Source: Bacteroidales bacterium WCE2008 (GTDB taxonomy: Bacteria > Bacteroidota > Bacteroidia > Bacteroidales > UBA932). Taken from it: a DNA stretch of 64,000 bases. Positions 54,708-62,758 of the stretch are shown piece by piece. The position numbers and the translations under genes are program-made. The notes beneath the pieces are model-generated. The model saw only the letters and a program-made list of their open reading frames with translations, had not been told where the DNA came from and ran no database searches. The stretch spans positions 372,001-436,000 of the forward strand of contig FUZM01000003.1 of the NCBI GenBank assembly GCA_900167925.1. The letters run 5' to 3'. Position 1 is the first letter of the stretch, and the number at the start of each line of letters is the position of its first letter.

Positions 54708-57700
54708 TTATCTGTCAAATTCAGCAATAAGCGCAGTCCCGGCAGGCACTGTCAGGCCAGGACCGAGAGTCACAGGCATACCTGAAACCACATCCGTGGC
54801 AGAAACCGGACCGGACACGAATTCGGCATAATGGTCCCAAGGGACAATAACATCATGGCCGGTATTGTTGACGAAGACAAATACAGCCTCCGTCTCATTG
54901 TAACGGAAATAAGCATAAGTATTGTCCCTGCCGAGGAAATGAAGAGTCTTGCCATCATGCAGCACAGACTTTTCCTTGCGCCAGTTGAAAAGCCTGGCGG
55001 TATAGTCATGCAACTCGGCAGCTACCCCCTTGCGGCCGTCAGCAGAGAAAAGATCGGTCTTGTCATCGGCCCATCCGCCCGGGAAATCGACCCTGCGGGC
55101 AGGATCGCTCTGCTCGCCATTGAATGCTTTGAACATCATCTCGTCGCCGTTGTACAGCTGCGGGATTCCGCGCATGGTAGCGAGCATGGCCAGCGCCACT
55201 TTCATCTTCGAAGGATCGCTGCCGAAGATATCCCCGAGACGGGCATGGTCATGATTTGCCAGAAAGATCATCATATGCGAGAGATCATGATATACGAAAT
55301 CATGGCTCAGACAGTCATAGACACGGGCCATTCCCTGTCCCCACCCCGGATTGTCACCGCGCTCGCACATGGCCGCTACGATAGCCTCCTGGAGAGGAAA
55401 ATCCATAATCGTAGGCAAGTTGGAATTGAAGCCGTCCTTGTTCCCGTTCCCTGCCTGCCAATAGGCCAGCTGCGAGTGAGAAGAAGTCCAGCACTCCCCT
55501 ACGATATTGAAATCAGGGTATTCCTCGAGCACGGCCGCACACCACTTGCTCATAGGAACCTTCTCATTATATGGATAAGTGTCAACTCTGAAACCGTCCA
55601 GCCCGGAATACTCGATCCACCAGATCGCCCACTGCTGGAAATACTTCAGCATAAACGGATTATCCAGATTCATGTCAGGCATCGAAGGCACGAACCAGCC
55701 GCTCTCCTGAAGATTAAGGTCATATTTCGAAGCGTTCGGGTCCATGTTGGTAGAGAAAGCCACATTAGAGCCGGTAAACTCCGGGAAGACGTGGATCCAG
55801 TCCTTGAAAGGCAGGTCATCCATCCACCAGTGCGCAGTTCCGCAATGGTTGGTGACGATATCCATGATGACCTTCAGGCCTTTTTCATGAGCCTTCGATA
55901 CCATCTCGCGATAAAGTCCGTTGCTGCCGAAACGCGGGTCGATATGGTAATAGTCGCCGCAGGCGTAGCCGTGATATGAACCCTCAGGCTCGTCGTCGAC
56001 AAGAAGCGGAGTGCTCCAGATGGCGGTCGCGCCAAGACCGGCGATATAGTCCAGATGGTCGATGATACCCTGGATGTCGCCGCCGTGACGGCCTCCGGTG
56101 AGATTGCGGTCGCCCGGTTCAGCCATGTCCTTGACAGAATCGTTGGCAGGATCGCCGTTGGCGAAGCGGTCTGGGAATACCAGATATATCATGTCCGCCG
56201 TAGTAAAACTCTTACGCTCAGCCGAACCTTCAGCTCTTGCCTCTATCCTGTAGGGATAGCTGAACTCGCGCTCGCCGTCGGAGAAGACGAGATCATAAGT
56301 TCCGGGCTCTGCCGAAGCAGAGATAGCGACGTCCACAAAAAGATAATCCTGGCTGTCGCCAGGAGTTACGGATTTGACAGAGACACCCTTTCCGCCCTCT
56401 ATACGGACATTGCAGGATGCGATTCTGTCACCCTTGACCATAAGCTGGAGAGGCATCTTCATGCCGGTCCACCAGCTGAGAGGCTCGACTCTTCCGACCG
56501 GTGACTCAGAGTTTTTCGCAAGGACCATATAGCCCCATGGAGCGAGGTCGACCGACTTCGGAGAAGCCATGCCGATGCCAGAAAAGACAGAAGTATATTC
56601 TCCTTCAAGAGAAAGGCTGACTGTCTGCTTCTGCGCCGAAAGATTGGCGATCACGACAACTTCGTTTCCACCGAGAGAACGGCTGAATGCAAGCACGTCT
56701 TCCGGGACATTGTCAAAGAAACGTATATCGCCGCCGCGGGATCCAGCCTGAAGTGCCGGATTTTCATGGCGCATCTTCACCAGAGTCTTGAAGAAGGCAG
56801 TATACTCATTCTCCGACCAGTCGGCGACAGGGTCTTTTTCGAAGAACTCGATACGACGGGTAACTCCTACTTCCTGTCCGGTATAGATAAGCGGATGGCC
56901 TTTAGGAAGGGTGAAGCAGAGCACCTCCATCACGTTGGCGGCATCGCCCATACGCTCGAACTCGCTTCCGCTCCATGAGTTCTCGTCATGGTTGGACGTA
57001 AACATGAGACGGAAACCCTCTTTACCCATCTCCCTATCATCTTCAACGACGTACTTGCGGATTGCAGAGGCCTTGGCCTTACCCTGCGCTATGTCGTTGA
57101 GAAGATGGTGCAGTTTCCATGCATAAGTAGCTTCAAATTCAGAATTGTCGCTGCTGAGCTTCGGCGTCTCGGCCTCTGCAAGCAGGTAGATTTCTGGATA
57201 ATCCCTGCGGATACCAGGAAGGATTCCGTACCAGAAATCGGCAGGAACTTCTCCGGCGGCATCGCAGCGGAAACCGTCCACGCCCTTCTCCAGCCAGAAC
57301 CTCATGCAGCTGTCCTGGGCTGCCCAGACTTCCTTGTTCCCGTAGTTGAGACTGCGGGTATCGGTCCAGTCATACTCATATATGGCATTGCCTTCGGCAT
57401 CCCTCTCGTAGAAATCTGCCGGTTTCTCCGTCATCCATATATGGTCCGGAGCAGTCTGGTTGGCGACCCAGTCGAGAATCACCTTGAATCCCATGGAATG
57501 GGCGGCATCCAAAAGCGACTGGAAATCCTCCATCGTACCGAACTCAGGATTGGTGCTGCAGTAGTCGGAGATGGCATAATACGAGCCGAGCGTACCCTTA
57601 CGGCCCTCTTCGCCGATCTTATACATAGGCATCAGCCAAAGTACGTCGACTCCGAGTTCCTTGAGTCTCGGGAGCTGCGCCTCGACGGCAGCGAACGTGC

Positions 57701-57848
57701 CCTCTTCGGAGAACTGGCGTATATTGATTTCATAGACCACAGAATTATAGGCCCATTCAGGATGGGTCGCAACGGTCTTTTCAACATTGCTCCGGCAGCC
57801 TGCCAGCGCAACGATCGCGGCAACTGCGGCGAGTAAAAGTCTTTTCAT
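54708..57848 (-). CDS. Double GH13 protein: alpha-amylase fused to SusA-like neopullulanase
   Basis: 1046 aa with lipobox LAGC (Cys18). First GH13 domain about 30-445: nucleophile Asp196 (DGFRCDAAG), acid/base Glu225 (LLAEAE), Asp288 (SNHDEN). Residues ~452-540 form a cyclomaltodextrinase N-terminal domain starting VGRVEPLSWWTGMKMPLQL, as at the start of SusA. Second GH13 about 548-1046: Asp756 (DGFRVDTYPY), Glu785 (IVGECW), Asp867 (LANHDHARL). Both active sites look intact. SusA is normally a separate gene; here an extra amylase precedes it in one chain. Start 13 bp after the upstream amylase gene. Confidence 0.93.
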   Translation of the reverse strand: MKRLLLAAVAAIVALAGCRSNVEKTVATHPEWAYNSVVYEINIRQFSEEGTFAAVEAQLPRLKELGVDVLWLMPMYKIGEEGRKGTLGSYYAISDYCSTNPEFGTMEDFQSLLDAAHSMGFKVILDWVANQTAPDHIWMTEKPADFYERDAEGNAIYEYDWTDTRSLNYGNKEVWAAQDSCMRFWLEKGVDGFRCDAAGEVPADFWYGILPGIRRDYPEIYLLAEAETPKLSSDNSEFEATYAWKLHHLLNDIAQGKAKASAIRKYVVEDDREMGKEGFRLMFTSNHDENSWSGSEFERMGDAANVMEVLCFTLPKGHPLIYTGQEVGVTRRIEFFEKDPVADWSENEYTAFFKTLVKMRHENPALQAGSRGGDIRFFDNVPEDVLAFSRSLGGNEVVVIANLSAQKQTVSLSLEGEYTSVFSGIGMASPKSVDLAPWGYMVLAKNSESPVGRVEPLSWWTGMKMPLQLMVKGDRIASCNVRIEGGKGVSVKSVTPGDSQDYLFVDVAISASAEPGTYDLVFSDGEREFSYPYRIEARAEGSAERKSFTTADMIYLVFPDRFANGDPANDSVKDMAEPGDRNLTGGRHGGDIQGIIDHLDYIAGLGATAIWSTPLLVDDEPEGSYHGYACGDYYHIDPRFGSNGLYREMVSKAHEKGLKVIMDIVTNHCGTAHWWMDDLPFKDWIHVFPEFTGSNVAFSTNMDPNASKYDLNLQESGWFVPSMPDMNLDNPFMLKYFQQWAIWWIEYSGLDGFRVDTYPYNEKVPMSKWCAAVLEEYPDFNIVGECWTSSHSQLAYWQAGNGNKDGFNSNLPTIMDFPLQEAIVAAMCERGDNPGWGQGMARVYDCLSHDFVYHDLSHMMIFLANHDHARLGDIFGSDPSKMKVALAMLATMRGIPQLYNGDEMMFKAFNGEQSDPARRVDFPGGWADDKTDLFSADGRKGVAAELHDYTARLFNWRKEKSVLHDGKTLHFLGRDNTYAYFRYNETEAVFVFVNNTGHDVIVPWDHYAEFVSGPVSATDVVSGMPVTLGPGLTVPAGTALIAEFDR

Positions 57849-57861
57849 ATATTTTCGTTAT

Positions 57862-60114
57862 CTATAGTTCAAATACAACTGAAGAGTTCGCCCCGAGTTT
57901 GAGCGAAGTTCCATCGACGTATGCAGTGCCGAGAAGGGCCACGCAATGTGCCATGCTGTCGTCCACCTCTATCGTCTTGTCGGAGTTGGCTACGTTGTGG
58001 ATGACCAGAAGCTTGGAGCTGCCGGAGGTCATGTACCATGCTGCTATCGCAGGATCGTCAATGGAAGTGACGCTCATCTGACCTTCTGCAAGAGCCGGAT
58101 AGGTATTGCGAAGTGCCGAGAAAGTCTTGTAAACGTTCAGCAGGGACTCTTCGTCGGCAAGCTGGCTCTCCACGGAAATGGAAGCGGTCAGCATGCTCTT
58201 GTCAATCTTCGATCCAAGGCGCTTAGAAGCAAGGCCGGTGTTGCTCTTGGTCCACATCATAGGGGTACGCACATACTCGTCTCCCTTGGACTTGGTACCC
58301 CAGTATCCGAGTTCCTCGCCCTGATAAATGAACGGCTTGCCGCCCGCGGTGAGTAGGAAAGCAGCAGCCTGTTTCTCCTTTGCGAGATTCTTGCCGAGAT
58401 CGCTGGCAGCCCTGTCCTCGTCATGGTTGGAGAGCTTAAGAGCAGGAACGGCATCGCTCCTGCGGGCCTTATAGGCATCATGGTACCCAATTATGTCAGC
58501 GACAAACTTTCCTGCACGCCTGTTGTTGAGCACGTCCCTGAGCCCCCACCAGAAGCTGAATTCGAAGACTGACGGAAGGCCGTCGTAGTAGCTGTAGGTT
58601 GCGGGAGCGTCACTGAAGACTTCGCCGACCATAAAGATATCCCCTTCTCCGCCGGCGGCCTTATAGGTAGCGTTGCACCTGTCATACCATTTGTCGAGGA
58701 AGGTAGGGTTCTCGGAGGATGTCTCGCTCCAGTAGATATGCTTGACGGCGTCGAGACGGAGTCCCGCCACGCCCATGTCGATCCATTTGTCAGCTGAATT
58801 CGCAAGATCGACAAATGCAGGAGAAGTCTCCGCCTCCGAAGCCTTGCCGTAATTGAAATCGGCGAACCAGTCGGTCCAGAGATGGGAATGATAGTATGTC
58901 ACTTCCTTGAAGACTATATCTGCGGCTTCGGTATTGTTGAGGGTGAAAGGCTCTCCGAAGGCGATTACATCTCCGGCCTTTCCGCCATACTTGGTACCGT
59001 TGTCCCAGGTTTCACTCGATGTCCTTATGAGGAAGCCCCAGTCAGAATCGAAATCGACGACGATATGGTATTTTCCGTCACCGTCTTCTACGAAAGCCCT
59101 ACATTTATCGTCATTGCCATAATAGATATATTTCTTCGACGAGCCCGTTTCGACTGCGGCATCTGTTTCGGTAACAGTCACTACCGGAGCGGAATCGCTC
59201 TTCCAGTCGAGGTCGAAACGGAAACGTCCCTTCGCCCCGACCTTCTCTCCACCTACCGCGAACCATTGGCCGGCATCGAATCCGTTCTTCGGGAACATCG
59301 GTAACTTCCCGGCCTGGATATCTGCGGAAGGAGTCTTGCTGAAGAGGAAGTAATCCCTGTACTGGCTCTCTTCGCTTGCGCAGGCGTCCTTGAACCATGG
59401 ATGGTCCTTTCCGGCATGGTTGAGCACATAGTCGAGATAGATGTCGATGCCCTTTGCCTTGGCCTTTGCCAGGAGGTTGCGGAAATCGTCCTCGGTGCCA
59501 TATTCCGGATTGAGGGAGAAATAGTCCAGGACATCATATCCATGATAGGACATGGCAGGATGGACAGGCGAAAGCCAGAGGGCTGTCACTCCCATCACGT
59601 CTGAAAGATAATCCAGCTTTGAGCTGATTCCGTTGAAATCACCGATGCCGTCGCCGTCGCTGTCTGCGAAGCTGTACACGAGAAGCTGATAGGTCGTCGA
59701 AGCTCTCTTGGTACCGTCGAAGGCAGCAGGAGTGGCGGTCAGAGGGACCATGTTATCGGCGCCCTGACTCACGGACACAGTGACATCAGGAGCTCCTGAG
59801 ACGGAGATGCGGATTGAACCGGTGCGTTCGTCCGAGCCCGTATTCTCGTCAGCTGTGACGGAAATGGAGCCCTTGCCTTTGCCGGAAGTCTTGTCGAGAT
59901 GGAACCAGGTGGCGGACGGGGTTGCCGTCCAGTCTCCGGTGGTGCTTACGGCGATTATTTTTGTGCCGGTGGCTTTCGGAGCAAAGGTGACGGTTGTCGG
60001 GGTTGCCGAGAGGGTGACCTTTACGTCCGGAGTCTCTTTGTTGTCGCCGCCACAGGAGCTCAACACCGCAATAGTTGCGGCCACAGCCATTATATACTTC
60101 AATATTCTTTTCAT
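57862..60114 (-). CDS. SusG-like alpha-amylase with BACON domain and CBM58-like insert
   Basis: 750 aa lipoprotein (lipobox LSSC, Cys21). BACON-like domain ~30-120 (GDWTATPSATWFHLDKTSGKG), GH13 domain from ~138 with Asp455 (GLRLDAVKH), Glu498 (MVGEVF) and Asp565 (LSNHDEDR). Residues ~262-405 form an extra beta-rich insert in domain B with aromatic residues, in the place where SusG carries its CBM58 starch-binding module. Surface enzyme that opens starch for import. BACON at the N-terminus is not part of classical SusG. Confidence 0.93.
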   Translation of the reverse strand: MKRILKYIMAVAATIAVLSSCGGDNKETPDVKVTLSATPTTVTFAPKATGTKIIAVSTTGDWTATPSATWFHLDKTSGKGKGSISVTADENTGSDERTGSIRISVSGAPDVTVSVSQGADNMVPLTATPAAFDGTKRASTTYQLLVYSFADSDGDGIGDFNGISSKLDYLSDVMGVTALWLSPVHPAMSYHGYDVLDYFSLNPEYGTEDDFRNLLAKAKAKGIDIYLDYVLNHAGKDHPWFKDACASEESQYRDYFLFSKTPSADIQAGKLPMFPKNGFDAGQWFAVGGEKVGAKGRFRFDLDWKSDSAPVVTVTETDAAVETGSSKKYIYYGNDDKCRAFVEDGDGKYHIVVDFDSDWGFLIRTSSETWDNGTKYGGKAGDVIAFGEPFTLNNTEAADIVFKEVTYYHSHLWTDWFADFNYGKASEAETSPAFVDLANSADKWIDMGVAGLRLDAVKHIYWSETSSENPTFLDKWYDRCNATYKAAGGEGDIFMVGEVFSDAPATYSYYDGLPSVFEFSFWWGLRDVLNNRRAGKFVADIIGYHDAYKARRSDAVPALKLSNHDEDRAASDLGKNLAKEKQAAAFLLTAGGKPFIYQGEELGYWGTKSKGDEYVRTPMMWTKSNTGLASKRLGSKIDKSMLTASISVESQLADEESLLNVYKTFSALRNTYPALAEGQMSVTSIDDPAIAAWYMTSGSSKLLVIHNVANSDKTIEVDDSMAHCVALLGTAYVDGTSLKLGANSSVVFEL

Positions 60115-60134
60115 ATATAGTTTTATTTGTTCCC

Positions 60135-60263
60135 GGCAAAGGTACTGACGGTCCGGAGACCGTGGCCGCCCGCGGCCATCGTGAGCGGGAGGAGCCCAGC
60201 CGTCAGGCTGGGAGGGATAGGGCCGAAGGCCCGTAGTCTGCCGGACCGTCAGTACCTTTTGCC
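60135..60263 (+). repeat. Structured repeat element, copy 2 (two-hairpin core inside a long stem)
   Basis: Outer stem: 60135-60156 pairs with 60241-60263, 22 pairs with one extra A. AGAC (60157-60160) and GTCT (60236-60239) extend it. Core as in copy 1: hairpin A CCCAGC-CGTCAG-GCTGGG (about 60195-60212), linker AGGGATA, hairpin B GGGCC-GAA-GGCCC (about 60220-60232), then GTAG. It also has an extra GC hairpin GTGGCCGC/GCGGCCA (60162-60178). Located between susE/F-like and amylase genes on the minus strand, so the shared core runs antisense to these genes, opposite to copy 1. Confidence 0.8.
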
Positions 60264-60302
60264 GTAATCAATATTACGAAGCAAAACAGAATTTTAAAAA
60301 TA

Positions 60303-60356
60303 TATAGACCACTGTCTATAGATTGGCAGACTGGAGTCCGGTCAGGGGCTCCAGTC
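60303..60356. other. Two further hairpins in the susE/F-amylase gap
   Basis: TATAGAC-cact-GTCTATA (60303-60320) and GACTGGAG / CTCCAGTC (60329-60336 with 60349-60356). The second starts 12 bp after the stop of the starch-binding gene. Neither has a T-tract in either direction, so they are not ordinary terminators; they may protect the upstream mRNA end. Confidence 0.6.
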
Positions 60357-60367
60357 CGAAAAATATG

Positions 60368-62749
60368 CTACTGAGCGTCAGCAGGGGTCTTGCCCGCTGT
60401 CATTACGTATATCTTTTCAGATGCGCTCTGGTAATAGATGTCGTACGTACCGGCAGCCACCTTGATATTGTCGCCGCCCGCAACTGCAGCGAGAGCGGTA
60501 TCCGGAGCTGCGTCGGAAGCACCTCTGTTGTCTGTCCAATCGCTGTTCTTCCTGATCTTTATCTCGTCGTCTGCTGCAAGAGTGATGCCTTTCGCAACGA
60601 AATATCCTTCAGCGTCATGGTACATCACGGCATCAGGAGTTCCACCCCAGCCGTTAATGGTGCCGACCACACCCCAGTACTCCGGAGCGACGCCTGCCGT
60701 CATCACGAACAGAGCCTTCTTCTCGGCATCCAGCCAGATGTCATAGGTGCCTGCGCCCGGCTTGAGGTTGTCGCCGCCGGAGATGGCCTCTACTACGAAG
60801 CCCACGTCGGTACGGCCGCCATAGTTGACATCCCATGAGTTGCGGTAACGGACCTTGATCTCATCGTCAGCGGTAAGGGTGACGTTCTTCCTTACGAACA
60901 TGCCGTTCTCCTCTTTCATGGCGAGGTCGGCAGAGCCGCCCCAGCTGTTGATGGTACCTACGACGCCCCAGCCTATTACCTCGACAAGGATGGTCTGATC
61001 CTCAGGGTCGTATGTAACTACATAGTCATTTTCCTCCTCGATGGCGATATTGTCACCGCCTGCGATGGCTGCGAACGGGATTCCGAGAGCATCCATGACA
61101 CCGCCGACATTCTCGGTCCAGTCATGGTTGCGACGGATCTTGAAGCCGCCTGCAGAAATCTTGGTGACAGGGCTTACCCACTTGCCGTCGGTAAGGGTCA
61201 TGTCCACGTCGCCGCTCCAGCTGTTGAAGTCTCCGATAAGAGACCATACGTTACCGTCAGATACGGTGATCTCAAGCTTGTCGAGGTCGAGGACGACTTT
61301 GTAGAAACCAGCTGAAGGGAGTTCGATGTTGTCACCGCCTGCGACTGCTGCGAACGGGGTTCCGAGAGAAACCATGGTTCCGCCATAGTTCTCGTCCCAG
61401 CCTGCATCCTTGCGCCACTTGAATGATGTAGCTTCTTTAGCAGTTACAAATGCAGTCCATACGTTGCCGGAAGCAGTGGCGAGCACGTCGTTGTCCCAGT
61501 CACCGTTGAGGCCGATGATGTTCCAGCCCTTTACTGTAGGTCCCGGAGGGGTTTCGCCGCCGCCTTCGCCAACAAGACCGCTCTTGCCTCCGAGAGACTT
61601 GACAACCTTGAAGAGCTTGGCATCCGGGTTGACGAGAAGGTCATATGTACCTGCCTCTGCGACTGCCAGATTCTTGCCTTTCTCCAAGCCCTCGATCTCT
61701 GTATCGAGTTCTGCGATATAAGGCTCGGTATCACCGACAGCGCCGATATTGACATCCCAGCTCTGATCCTTACGGAACTTAAACTGATCGTCAGGGGTAA
61801 GTTCTACACCTTCTGCGACATGCCACTCTCCGTCGGTAGTCATAGCGATATCCTTGTTCCAAACCATCTCAAAGCTTGCAATCGAGCCTATGACGCTCCA
61901 TGCGCTCTCCTGGTCAAAGCCCGGATAGGTCTGGAAGGCAGCGTAAACCGTGAAGGTCTGGTTGTCTACGTCGAGCACGAGGTCATACGAACCATCTTCT
62001 GCAACGGAGATGTTCTTTCCCTTATCTACGGCAGTGTATTCTACACCAGTCGATGCCACGAATGGATCGGACTCGTCTGTACCGCCGAAGTTCTCGTCCC
62101 AGCCTCCGTTGTTACGGAACTTGAACTGATCCGTCGTGGTAAGTTTGACGTTGCGGGCGACGTGGCGGGAACCGTCAGTGTACATGACGATGTCGCCGTT
62201 CCAGGTCAGGCCGGCGCTGGCGATATCGCCGATCACGCTCCATGTGCTGACCTCCGTGAAGTTCTCCCAAGGATTGCCCTGGGCGACAGGAATCGTCACT
62301 TCGAAGTCCTTGACAGATATTCTGCCTTCGGAATCGATATATCCGTTCTTGCCGTTGTCACCGTTGGTCTGCAGGCTAGCCCTGACTACCATGTCGAAAG
62401 ACACTTTAGCGCCTTCCTCATATCCGAGGCCCATGAGAGTCTTGCTGATGGCGGAATTCTTGACAGTGATCACGCCGTCCTTAGCGGAAGCGGTGAGGGC
62501 TTTTTCTACCGGCGCATCGTTTACTGACACGATGACAAGGAAGTGGTTGGCTGCAACTTTATCATTGAAGCCCATGTTGAACACAGCCGGAGAGAACGAA
62601 GCCGAGATGGCATCCTCTGTGGCTGAATACTCAAGAAGGACAGGGGCGTCGGCATTCACAGGATTGAATGTCGCCAGTTCTTCCCGGTCGCAGGAGATTG
62701 CGGCAATGGCTGCAAGTCCCGCAAATATGATTGATTTAATTCTCTTCAT
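60368..62749 (-). CDS. SusE/SusF-like outer membrane starch-binding lipoprotein with six modules
   Basis: 793 aa, lipobox AISC (Cys20). Residues ~30-155 are the SusE N-terminal Ig-like domain. Six tandem starch-binding modules follow, each starting with a W-x-xIG/VG motif and containing FK(W/I)R...W..N.GG: about 168-270, 283-386, 407-497, 500-591, 592-685 and 690-786. A Gly/Pro linker (GGGETPPGP) separates modules 2 and 3. SusE has two and SusF three such modules, so this is double the largest of the reference pair. 9 bp after susD; binds starch at the surface and feeds the SusCD channel. Confidence 0.9.
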   Translation of the reverse strand: MKRIKSIIFAGLAAIAAISCDREELATFNPVNADAPVLLEYSATEDAISASFSPAVFNMGFNDKVAANHFLVIVSVNDAPVEKALTASAKDGVITVKNSAISKTLMGLGYEEGAKVSFDMVVRASLQTNGDNGKNGYIDSEGRISVKDFEVTIPVAQGNPWENFTEVSTWSVIGDIASAGLTWNGDIVMYTDGSRHVARNVKLTTTDQFKFRNNGGWDENFGGTDESDPFVASTGVEYTAVDKGKNISVAEDGSYDLVLDVDNQTFTVYAAFQTYPGFDQESAWSVIGSIASFEMVWNKDIAMTTDGEWHVAEGVELTPDDQFKFRKDQSWDVNIGAVGDTEPYIAELDTEIEGLEKGKNLAVAEAGTYDLLVNPDAKLFKVVKSLGGKSGLVGEGGGETPPGPTVKGWNIIGLNGDWDNDVLATASGNVWTAFVTAKEATSFKWRKDAGWDENYGGTMVSLGTPFAAVAGGDNIELPSAGFYKVVLDLDKLEITVSDGNVWSLIGDFNSWSGDVDMTLTDGKWVSPVTKISAGGFKIRRNHDWTENVGGVMDALGIPFAAIAGGDNIAIEEENDYVVTYDPEDQTILVEVIGWGVVGTINSWGGSADLAMKEENGMFVRKNVTLTADDEIKVRYRNSWDVNYGGRTDVGFVVEAISGGDNLKPGAGTYDIWLDAEKKALFVMTAGVAPEYWGVVGTINGWGGTPDAVMYHDAEGYFVAKGITLAADDEIKIRKNSDWTDNRGASDAAPDTALAAVAGGDNIKVAAGTYDIYYQSASEKIYVMTAGKTPADAQ

Positions 62750-62758
62750 AACGATAGT

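Noticed and set aside
60329-60356. Intrinsic terminator after the SusE/F-like gene
   Set aside because: The stem is good but no T-tract follows on the minus strand; amylase genes downstream are probably cotranscribed.
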